From positions 1 to 64,000 of the forward strand of contig CAZNSX010000001.1 in the NCBI GenBank assembly GCA_964575845.1: a stretch of 64,000 bases of DNA, given 5' to 3'. A program made the position numbers and the translations under genes. Under the pieces are notes generated by a model. That model was not told where the DNA came from. It saw only the letters and a list, made by a program, of their open reading frames with translations, and made no database searches. Below are positions 1 to 6,619 of the stretch, piece after piece. Every line of letters starts with the position of its first letter. Positions within the stretch are counted from its first letter, which is position 1. The DNA comes from CAZNSX01 sp964575845 (GTDB lineage Bacteria > UBA8248 > CAZNSX01).

Positions 1-66
1 CAGGGCATATTCCGTCAACCCCTGACCTTCCTCCTTCTGCCACAACCTGAGAAACTTTCTCCACAT
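1..66 (-). CDS. Flp/Fap type IVb pilin, C-terminally cut by window edge
   Basis: The first 22 codons are visible, reading MWRKFLRLWQKEEGQGLTEY then Ala-Leu before the window ends. The pattern of a short basic leader, then Gly-Gln-Gly-Leu-Thr-Glu-Tyr and the start of a hydrophobic helix, is that of Flp prepilins cleaved by a TadV-type peptidase. The ATG is preceded by AAGGAGG at good spacing. It closely resembles the complete pilin gene at 1653-1814, and the two upstream regions are also alike, so they are paralogues. Flp pilins are normally assembled by Tad secretion machinery, none of which is in this window. Confidence 0.8.
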   Translation of the reverse strand, partial: MWRKFLRLWQKEEGQGLTEYAL

Positions 67-160
67 CACTTCATCCTCCTTGTGAAGACCTGCGCCGGGC
101 GGCGGAAGGCCGAGCGTTGGGTTTGAAAGAACGGTAATGAAGGCCACGTTCATTTCTTTT
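67..160 (-). repeat. Conserved leader upstream of Flp pilin, copy 1
   Basis: The 5' region of the partial pilin matches that of the second pilin (1815-1910) at roughly 75-80% by eye, including shared blocks around GAACGGTAAT and a pyrimidine-rich tract. Conservation of non-coding DNA next to both pilins suggests either a recent gene duplication or a shared promoter/leader. Confidence 0.6.
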
Positions 161-1605
161 TTCCGAATATGCAAGGGAAATGCCAAAAATCTAATTCCTT
201 AACTTCTTGTTTTTAAAAGAATAATCAGAGTGAGCACGCACCCACCGACATTTTTCTGGCTCCAGAAGTCGCCAGTGGGGGAAAATATCTCTTTTTCAGT
301 AGGCTCTCTAATTCGTCATGCCTCCGGATATCCCGCAGAAAGTGAAAGAACGGTCCGATGGTCAATGCTATGGGCGAGTGGAATGCAGGGGTTCCCGATG
401 GCACCGTCACCAGCATCATGCAAAAGAGCCAGGGCGCTGACACCGCCACCTGGTTCCGGGCAAGGGTGAGTAGCCCGACCGCGAAGAAAAAGACCAAGCG
501 GGACGCTTCTCCAGGTGGCCTCCAAAGGGTTCTCAAAGGAAAATAGGAAGGGAGAATTCCAGTGATGGATCTCGGCGATATTTGCGGAAGAGGTTGGAAA
601 AGAGAAGCGGCTGCGGCAAAGCTACGGTTGCGATAAACCCTTAAGTTGTTTTTCGGGAAGCCTCGCCGCCTCTCCGAATCGGAGCATTCCGGGAGGAGGG
701 GAGAAAGAAAACCCGAGAGCTTTGACTTATCTGGCGAGAGTTTTGGCTTCATCATTTCTTCGGCAGGCCGACTATCTGAAGGGCTTCCTCACCCCCAGAC
801 TCGTGCCGTTGCGCCCCGACCTCACGGTCGGTTTGCCTTTATCGGAAATGCGGTTTTGCTATTTCCCTATCTTTTTCCCTTGTGCTTCCTTACGTTCAGC
901 GCCTCTATACAAGATGAGTCATTTCAAGTATCGACAAAGTAGTTTCCGAACTTAAGCGAGAAGATCGTCTTTCTGCGAATTCTTCTGAGGCGGTACTGGG
1001 GCCGTATGGCATATCAATGGGTTCCGGTCTCAGCACCTCATGTGTTTCTCTCTACCTATGTGGGAGAATCTGTACCGCCGATGGGCACTTTTTGGACACT
1101 CACTCCATGGTGACAGAATCTTGACCAAAGACACAATGAGCCTCAGGGAGCGCTCGCACCCACTACCGTCCCGCGCCTGGAGCGCGGAGACCGAGATGAG
1201 GACGGGCGGCCCATGCATCAAATCATCCCGGCCAAGCGAGGGCATTTCTATGCCCTTATCAATAGGGAGGTGGCGAACATTCGCGAGTGGAGGCCAGTGT
1301 CAGGTGGTCGGCCTGAGCCGGGCTCACGAGGAGGGTGACGACGGAGACCTTATCTTGCTCCTTTTCCCTCGGCCTCTATTCTCTGGCTGATTTTATGCAG
1401 CGAAGATGGCCCATGGCAAAGAGAACCCCCTTTCCCCATCCTCGAACGAGATGCACACCTTCCCTCCGAGGAGTCAGAGTAATGAGAGCCAGTTCGGCAT
1501 GACCGCCCCTGGATATGTATTCCAGGGGCAACCATCGCCCACAGGAGCGCGCGGATCCGCTCTATCTACTCCGCAGGGGTCCCCTCTATCTACTCCTCAA
1601 AGGAA
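161..1605. other. Long intergenic stretch without a convincing gene
   Basis: About 1.4 kb between the two pilin genes. The longest open frame (225-755, minus, 176 codons) has one hydrophobic stretch near the middle but no recognisable domain, biased composition and no clear ribosome binding site. A frame at 1040-1390 (plus) is equally featureless. Near 1556-1600 the phrase CTCTATCTACTCC occurs twice in about 30 bp. I see no RNA gene or transposon remnant. Confidence 0.5.
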
Positions 1606-1634
1606 CCGCCCCTCAAATACCATTTGAGGGGCGG
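1606..1634 (-). terminator. Perfect hairpin after Flp pilin gene
   Basis: A 13-bp perfect inverted repeat (1606-1618 with 1622-1634, stem CCGCCCCTCAAAT) with a 3-nt loop starts 18 nt after the stop of the minus-strand pilin gene at 1653. On the minus strand it is followed only by a short T-containing tract (TTCCTTTG), so it may be a weak intrinsic terminator or a 3' mRNA-stabilising hairpin, useful for an abundant pilin transcript. Confidence 0.6.
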
Positions 1635-1652
1635 AGCTATGGGCAGCCTGGC

Positions 1653-1814
1653 CTATAGGGCCGCAATGATATTATTGAAGGTGGTCTGAATGGCCGCTTG
1701 GACCAGACCCAAGCCCCCTACGAGGGCGATTGCAACCAGTGAGATGATCAGGACATATTCCGTTAGTGCCTGACCTTTCTCTTCTTGTGGCAGCCTGAGA
1801 AACCTTTTCCACAT
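1653..1814 (-). CDS. Flp/Fap family type IVb pilin, complete, 53 aa
   Basis: A 53-residue reading frame: a basic N-terminus (MWKRFLRLPQEEK), the prepilin processing signature Gly-Gln-Ala-Leu-Thr-Glu-Tyr with the conserved Glu at position +5 after the glycine, then a roughly 25-residue hydrophobic helix ending at an amphipathic tail rich in Ala, Asn and Ile. Length and layout match Flp prepilins, which polymerise into adhesive Tad pili. The ATG at 1814 has AAGGAG 9 nt upstream. It is a paralogue of the partial gene at 1-66 and is followed by a strong hairpin. The tad assembly genes must lie elsewhere. Automatic callers easily miss a gene this short. Confidence 0.85.
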   Translation of the reverse strand: MWKRFLRLPQEEKGQALTEYVLIISLVAIALVGGLGLVQAAIQTTFNNIIAAL

Positions 1815-1910
1815 ATTTTCATTCTCCTTCTCAAGGACCTATGCCGAACGCCGGCAGGCCGACTGTAAGGTTTGGAAGAACGGTAATAAAGGGAGCGTTC
1901 GTTTCATTTT
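1815..1910 (-). repeat. Conserved leader upstream of Flp pilin, copy 2
   Basis: Second copy of the pilin upstream region described at 67-160. The match covers the ribosome binding site, a GCCGGC-containing segment and the GAACGGTAAT block, and fades near 1910. Confidence 0.6.
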
Positions 1911-2638
1911 TCCCCAGCTTTCTTGTAGGCTTGACTATTAGGCAATCCGTATACCAAGGGTCAGATAATGTGATAACTCTTATATTTTCAAAGTATTAAT
2001 GGAATTGTCGGGATTAGGCTAAAGAGGGAATTGTACACAATCCTAAACAGGTCATCAGACGATTCATTATCTGTAAAGGAAAAAAGACATGGAAATAGAA
2101 GGGAACAAGAGTGTGCGGGATTTTATACATCTATCCGCAATAATTTACAGTCTGACTATCTGAAGTGAGGTGAACCACATAAAAAATGCGGGCCTGAGGG
2201 TTTAGGCGCTTCTCTAAGATGGCACAGGTAACTCGGTTGGCCTCGCCGAGGGGCTAGCAAGAACTCATCTTATTCCTTGGTATGTGCGGGGGGGACGGTC
2301 ATGTGGAGAAGGGCCTTCTCTAATTCCAGCTCTGGGGGCCTAACAATGGGAATGTGCAGGGGGCTCGAGAGTTCCGCCCATCTTGGACCTTCTTCAATCT
2401 CGACGCCCTGCAGATGAGCCGCCGGGAGGAGGTCAAACCGCGCTTCCTGGGATTCTGCTTGAGGTCTCCCCAAAGAAAAGGAGGCGGAAGAAGTTCCTCC
2501 TCTCCTTTTTTTAATATCCATTTGGAATCATGTTTATTAGACCATGCCTGGTAGTTGGAAAACCGGATGGAGAATCCCGGCCTTTTCCGAACCCCCTCGA
2601 AATACGGCCCCAGGCTTCTAGAATGGAAGATAACCTAG
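1911..2638. other. Intergenic stretch, no gene recognised
   Basis: About 730 bp. The part from 1920 to 2160 is AT-richer than its surroundings and might hold the pilin promoter on the minus strand. An 83-codon minus-strand frame at 2270-2521 has no domain I recognise. Nothing else is supportable. Confidence 0.4.
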
Positions 2639-2845
2639 AGGGGAATACCCTCGGCGCGGGTAGGGGTAAGAAGAGCTCGCATCACGGCGGAACTACGGCA
2701 ACACGGGGAGCTGTCCGAGACTGAAATTCGCGACGTGTTAGGGCGAAACCTCCACAGAGGAGAGATTGATATAGCCCTAGACCTGAACTACCGGTTAAGG
2801 CTAGCCGAGCCATCCTCCGAGCCGCAGACGGTCACCCCCGGATAG
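2639..2845 (+). pseudogene. Remnant of a larger gene with winged-helix-like C-terminus
   Basis: An open stretch of 68 codons with no start codon at its head reads ...ITAELRQHGELSETEIRDVLG followed by RNLHRGEIDIALDL and ends in Thr-Pro-Gly-stop. The helix pattern 'L..HG.LS..EI...LGRN....EI..AL' is typical of small winged-helix domains, such as those ending DUF3987/YfjI-type proteins of mobile elements. No coding sequence continues upstream in this frame (stop at 2636), so only the C-terminal tail seems to survive. The family assignment is from pattern memory and is weak. That this stretch was once coding is more secure. Confidence 0.45.
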
Positions 2846-2857
2846 TGTGGAGACTTA

Positions 2858-2897
2858 CGACAAAAACGACCAAAGGCAGCGTTGGTCGTTTTTGTCG
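2858..2897. terminator. Long perfect hairpin between two transcription units
   Basis: A 16-bp perfect inverted repeat (2858-2873 with 2882-2897, CGACAAAAACGACCAA) with an 8-nt loop. The T-run lies inside the stem, so it could stop transcription from either side. It is just past the gene remnant on the plus strand and about 25 bp after the stop of the minus-strand gene at 2923. Confidence 0.65.
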
Positions 2898-2922
2898 CAC
2901 CTGGAAGTTATGAGAAAGAACC

Positions 2923-3426
2923 CTAACGCGATGGGATTACTTGCCGCTGACCGATAAGGCGCGTAGCCGGGAAGGGGGCCTTCCAGATGACCTGCCCGGC
3001 CTTATCGAACAAGAGCAGCGAAGATTCTGCCCACTTCTCGATCTTTTCCATGCGTATTACCTTACGCGTGCTGTGTCCTATGACCGCGCGAAGTTTCCCG
3101 TTCTCATCATAGAGTTCCAGGCTAGGTCTGCCGTCACGCCAAAGGCTCAGCATGGCGCGGAGATTCGCGTTCTGGTCATATAAGCCCAGCCCCGCCTGGC
3201 CGCCAGGCAGTACTGACAGCTCCCCTCGGACCTTTCCAGCCGCATCCTGCAGGACAAACCGCTCGGCCTCGATAACTTTGGCCACCTTGGGGGGGTTGGC
3301 CTGGGCCATCAGCACCACGGCGGCAAGTGCGGCCAGCACAGCGACCCCCACCCGCTTCAACCGGCGGTTCTCCCGCTCCATTCGCTCCAGGCGGCACGCC
3401 AACCCTTCCGTCGTCGGCTCGTTCAT
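2923..3426 (-). CDS. Membrane-anchored protein with short beta-repeat ectodomain
   Basis: A 167-residue protein of unknown function. Residues 5-25 form a charged coiled-coil-like helix (ACRLERMERENRRLKR). Residues 26-42 form a single Ala/Val-rich membrane segment. The rest carries imperfect repeats of the type 'ERFVLQDAAGKVRGELSV', 'LGLYDQNANLRAMLSLW' and 'LELYDENGKLRAVIG', each a short strand with Asp/Gly turns, probably a small beta-solenoid outside the membrane. Start chosen at the ATG with GGAGGAAGCC just upstream; a longer in-frame start at 3462 lacks support. It is a lone minus-strand gene followed by a strong hairpin at 2858-2897. Confidence 0.7.
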   Translation of the reverse strand: MNEPTTEGLACRLERMERENRRLKRVGVAVLAALAAVVLMAQANPPKVAKVIEAERFVLQDAAGKVRGELSVLPGGQAGLGLYDQNANLRAMLSLWRDGRPSLELYDENGKLRAVIGHSTRKVIRMEKIEKWAESSLLLFDKAGQVIWKAPFPATRLIGQRQVIPSR

Positions 3427-4105
3427 GGCTTCCTCCTCCTGTTTTTGGGGGAGCCAGGGCATTTACGCTGAAGCCCTGGCTAAGCCATCCCCCTCCGGCC
3501 TCTACCCCTCCAGTAAATAAGAGTATTCAATGTCTTTCGAGGGCATTACAGTCTGACCTCAGCTGAAGCCCAGAGCCGCTCGGCAGTGGCGTGCAAGCGG
3601 GTAGACCGAGGCCACGTGAGGCGCCATCTCCCACTTCTCCTCTTCCGCTGCCTCTCCTCGGCCATAAAAAGAAAGCGCCCGAGACACAAATCTCAGACGC
3701 TTCAAAAGGTCTGACGCGAACTGGCGGCTCGCCAGAGCATTTTTTGTTCCGCCAGATGATAGCGATAATTATAAATATACTAACTAAAATATAATTCCCT
3801 TAAACAATTTTTGCAATTTTTTTCAAGTAGTACTGAACACACAGGCCGCTGAGCTGTGAAAAGAGGCCAATTAAGAGGCCCGACATGGCCTGAGGTTTCG
3901 CATCAAAGAAGGCCGCATGAGGGCGCCCAGGGATCCGTGGGCGGGGTGGGGGGGCATTGAGATATGATTCCTTGAGCCCAGGAAGTGTGAAAAACAAAAG
4001 GACCTTAGGTTCCCAGCACGGGAAGTAAGCCCTCTTTTGGTAGAAGCTAAAGGAGCGGGAGAAGGGGCTTACAAGAATGAAATGGAGCCAAAGCTCAAAT
4101 TAGAA
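3427..4105. other. Intergenic stretch containing a short dispersed repeat
   Basis: No convincing gene. The segment 3943-4013 resembles 42347-42408 (shared phrases ATGATTCCTTG, GAAAAA, GGTTCC), so it is part of a short repeat seen twice in the window. AT-rich DNA at 3755-3830 is the likeliest place for a promoter. A 65-codon minus frame at 3800-3997 overlaps the repeat and is not credible. Confidence 0.4.
3943..4013. repeat. Short intergenic repeat D, copy 1
   Basis: About 65 bp similar to 42347-42408, including G-rich DNA then ATGATTCCTTG, an A-rich block and GGTTCC. Function unknown. Confidence 0.45.
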
Positions 4106-4139
4106 GAGAGGGGTCTTCCCCCGATGGAAAACCCCTCTC
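4106..4139. terminator. Hairpin GAGAGGGGT / ACCCCTCTC
   Basis: A 9-bp perfect stem (4106-4114 with 4131-4139). It lies about 210 bp after the stop of the small minus-strand membrane-protein gene (4348) and could end that transcript, although the following T-run is weak. Similar AGAGGGG...CCCCTCT stems occur near 4769-4798 and, with GAGAGGAG, near 44250. Confidence 0.4.
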
Positions 4140-4347
4140 GCTGAGAAGGAGGGTTGGGACCAGAGAGGAGGTCCAAACGATTGTAAAAATATGCAAAAGA
4201 GATGCCACTTCTGTCGGCAAGCATTGCTGCGCCCCTGAAAAACAGGTTCTTGAGGGCGGAGAATCGCGCGAATAGACTCCTGATCCTTCACCCAAAGTCA
4301 GCTTAGGGCTCTAGAACCTAAGAAAGGGCTCAGTGGGAAGGGGCTTT

Positions 4348-4476
4348 TTAGTGGACGTAAGGGGAAAAAGGGCCTAAGAAGTATTTCTTTAAAAGGACCC
4401 AGAGGTTGAAAATAAGCGCTCCAATCAAAAACGCCTTCAAGAATAGGTCGATATAAGTGTCAGAGCTCTTATTCAT
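4348..4476 (-). CDS. Small single-pass membrane protein, 42 aa
   Basis: A 42-residue frame beginning MNKSSDTYIDLFLKAFLIG and ending in Pro-Tyr-Val-His. Residues 11-29 are a hydrophobic helix, followed by Lys-Lys, which suggests an N-out/C-in single-pass protein. The ATG has a GGGAGGG ribosome binding site 8-9 nt upstream, and composition is clearly protein-like compared with the surrounding DNA. I do not recognise the family. No gene neighbour on the same strand lies within 900 bp, so it is probably transcribed alone. Confidence 0.6.
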   Translation of the reverse strand: MNKSSDTYIDLFLKAFLIGALIFNLWVLLKKYFLGPFSPYVH

Positions 4477-4497
4477 GATTTGAGCCCTCCCTCAGCT

Positions 4498-4529
4498 ATA
4501 TCATCGACAAGAACTTACTCTGAGATTAG
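4498..4529. repeat. Intergenic repeat B, copy 1 (ATATCATCGACAAGAAC...)
   Basis: A 32-bp motif, ATATCATCGACAAGAACTTA then CTCTGAGATTAG, is repeated with few changes at 4885-4916 and 44364-44395. It lies just upstream of the small membrane-protein gene, with no coding content. Confidence 0.55.
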
Positions 4530-4884
4530 GCCTTGAGGTGGCATTCTGAGAGAGGGCCGGGAGGCCTTGATGGCCTCCTGCATAAGCGAGGCTGAGAGAC
4601 GCGAAATTCCGGCAGATTCCGGCGTGTTTCGGGCAAAATCAGATAGAGGAATTTATTTAAGCCCTTTAGGGGCGACTTAATGAAAACCCTCATGCGAGGG
4701 GGGGTAGGGAAGAGCGGGAAAAGGCGGGCGGCGGCCTTCAGGCCTGGATTGGAGCTTAAAGGAAAAGAGGGGCCCTCCGGGCGGGAAGAAGACCCCTCTC
4801 AATGGTGGAACAACCTCTATCCCCGATACGGCTCCTTATCGGACAGGCGAAAAGTTTAGCCGCGGTGAGGATGTCCCACCAGAA
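4530..4884. other. Intergenic stretch with hairpins
   Basis: No gene seen. It contains a 7-bp stem hairpin (4560-4566 with 4572-4578, GGAGGCC) and an AGAGGGG...CCCCTCT stem near 4769-4798. Confidence 0.4.
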
Positions 4885-4916
4885 ATATCATCGACAGGAA
4901 CTTGCCCTGAGATGAG
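4885..4916. repeat. Intergenic repeat B, copy 2
   Basis: ATATCATCGACAGGAACTTG then CCCTGAGATGAG, closely matching the copies at 4498 and 44364. About 100 bp downstream (5012-5030) is a hairpin formed by GCACCAA and TTGGTGC. Confidence 0.55.
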
Positions 4917-5118
4917 ATTTTTTCTTTTTGGTGCTGGGGCGAAGCTTGGGGAAATGCTGAAAGAAGCACTAAAGGAACTGGGAAAAAGAACAGATTCGGC
5001 GGAACCCGGGTGCACCAATAGTTTGGTGCGCCCCTGAAATCAGCGGAAGCTTCAAGGGCGGGCTTTGTTAAATCGAGCCTCTTCTGTCAATTGCAAGATT
5101 TTCAGGATTAGAAATCGC

Positions 5119-5148
5119 TTGACATCGCTATCCATGGTTTGGTTAGAT
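5119..5148 (+). promoter_or_regulatory. Possible sigma-70 promoter of the iclR-like gene
   Basis: TTGACA (5119-5124) is a perfect -35 box. The -10 candidate TTAGAT (5143-5148), 18 bp away, is a poor match. It sits 40 bp upstream of the regulator start, as expected. Confidence 0.35.
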
Positions 5149-5158
5149 TTGGAAGCCG

Positions 5159-5175
5159 GTTTTAAGATTTAAAAC
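5159..5175. promoter_or_regulatory. Inverted repeat GTTTTAA-GAT-TTAAAAC, possible operator
   Basis: A perfect 7-bp inverted repeat with a 3-bp spacer, 12 bp upstream of the IclR-family start codon and just downstream of the possible promoter. IclR proteins often bind short palindromes at their own promoter, so this may be an autoregulatory site. This is inferred from position and symmetry only. Confidence 0.4.
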
Positions 5176-5187
5176 AAACTCAATCTG

Positions 5188-5944
5188 ATGAGAAAGAGTA
5201 CTTTAAATAATTCCATCGCTCGCGCGGTGAGAATATTGAACGTCTTCACCGGGCAGCGGCCCGAGATCGCGCTAAGTGAGATAAGCCGCGAGGTGGGCCT
5301 CCACAAGAGCACCGTGCATCGGCTTCTCGCTTCCCTGGAGCGGGCCGGGTTTATCGAGCAGAGCACCGAGAACGGGAAGTATCGCCTGGGGTTGAAACTC
5401 TTCGAGCTCGGCAGCCTCGTGATGCATCGGATGAACCTAAGGGAAGGGGCCCGCTCCCATCTGGGGGAGCTCGCACGGGAAACTAAAGAGACGGTTCACC
5501 TGGCCGCATTGACCGATGGGGAGATAATTTATTTCGAGAAGATCGAGGGGCAGAGCAACCTAACCATCCCCTCAGCCATCGGCCGCAGGATCCCCGCCCA
5601 CTGCACCGGCCTGGGGAAGGTACTTCTCGCCCACCTGCCCGAAGAAGAATTGGAGGCAATCGTCAGCCGGAAGGGCCTCAAGAGGTTTACCGCCAATACC
5701 ATAACGTCTCTTAGTGAACTAGGGATATGCCATAGATAACGAAGAGTGCGAACTGGGCCTCAAGTGCGTAGCCGCACCCGTTCGCAACCATACTGGCTCG
5801 GTAGTTGCCGCGATCAGCATTGCCGGGCCCAGCGCTCGCCTGAGGTCGACCGCCATCCCGCGACTCTCGAAGCTTGTCATGGAAACCGCCGCGCGGATAT
5901 CCGGGCAATTAGGCTACCCTCTGGGCGACGGCCAGAAGCTCTGA
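5188..5944 (+). pseudogene. IclR-family transcriptional regulator, broken by frameshift/deletion
   Basis: Frame one (5188-5739) gives an N-terminal winged helix ('ALSEISREVGLHKSTVHRLL', residues 28-47) and most of the IclR effector domain, including 'IPAHCTGLGKVLLAHLPEE'. It then stops after 'TITSLSEL'. The missing C-terminus continues in another frame from 5723: GYAIDNEECELGLKCVAAPV, then an ending in GQLGYPLGDGQKL, stop at 5944. Family members have about ten residues between these points, so roughly 30 bp plus a frame change have been lost. Either the regulator is inactive or the assembly dropped bases here. Its place directly upstream of the catabolic operon says it was the pathway regulator. 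Confidence 0.8.
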
Positions 5945-5986
5945 GGGCGAATTTTCGGTGACCCTGAGCAAGGGGGAAGAGGGCTG

Positions 5987-6616
5987 ATGAAGACCGTGAC
6001 ACTCCTGGCTGTGGTTGACCCTGAGCTTTGTGCGGGGGAAGGAATCTGCGAGAGGGTTTGCCCGGTATATGCCGCAAGTCTGAGGCCCAGGCCCGAGGAC
6101 CCAAAGCGCAAGTTGGCCGTCATCGACCCCAAGCTCTGCCAGGGATGTCGCACCTGTGAGCAGCGCTGCCCGGAGCTGGCCATAACCATGCAGCCCCTGC
6201 CCGAGCCCCGGCTTGTGAGGGTGGAGTTCGAGGGCCTGAGGAGGGATGAGGTGGACGGGCTCTGCCGGAAGGCCAAACTCAATCCCGAGCAGATCCTCTG
6301 CTACTGCACTGAAACCAGGGCTCAGGAGGTGGCCGCCGCCATAATGAAGGGGGCGCGCTCGCCCGTTGACCTTTCCAGGATGACCGGCATCCGCATGGGC
6401 TGCAGTATCGAGTGCATCCAGCCACAGATGAGGCTCCTTGAGGCCGCCGGAATCAAGTGGGAGGAAGCCAGGGGGTGGCAGTACTACGGTGACATTCTTA
6501 CCGTCTGGGACCTCGCCCCATCCTTACGCAAGGGATACCAAGGGAAAGGGTTCCATTTCGATGAGGACGAGCGATTGCTGGACCGGATCGTTGAGGCACA
6601 GCCCCAGGGGAGATGA
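5987..6616 (+). CDS. Ferredoxin-like protein with C-terminal BFD-like [2Fe-2S] domain
   Basis: A 209-residue soluble iron-sulfur protein. Residues 10-65 form a dicluster-ferredoxin-like region. The second motif is canonical (Cys51, 54, 57, 61 in CQGCRTCEQRCP). The first is altered, with only Cys15-x5-Cys21-x3-Cys25 in CAGEGICERVCP. Residues 100-150 carry Cys105-x-Cys107 and Cys139-x3-Cys143, the spacing of BFD-like [2Fe-2S] domains, which also occur in NirB and other oxidoreductases. It opens the operon that contains the LarA-like and meta-cleavage genes, 3 bp before the next start. It probably delivers or accepts electrons for a partner encoded nearby. No catalytic domain is visible. Confidence 0.7.
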   Translation: MKTVTLLAVVDPELCAGEGICERVCPVYAASLRPRPEDPKRKLAVIDPKLCQGCRTCEQRCPELAITMQPLPEPRLVRVEFEGLRRDEVDGLCRKAKLNPEQILCYCTETRAQEVAAAIMKGARSPVDLSRMTGIRMGCSIECIQPQMRLLEAAGIKWEEARGWQYYGDILTVWDLAPSLRKGYQGKGFHFDEDERLLDRIVEAQPQGR

Positions 6617-6619
6617 GTC

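Noticed and set aside
590..640. Sequence GCGGCAAAGCTACGG resembling part of a c-di-GMP-I riboswitch
   Set aside because: The other half of the aptamer and the tetraloop receptor are missing and no gene follows on that strand.
225..755. 176-codon minus-strand open frame with one hydrophobic stretch
   Set aside because: No ribosome binding site, no family resemblance, and composition like the surrounding intergenic DNA.
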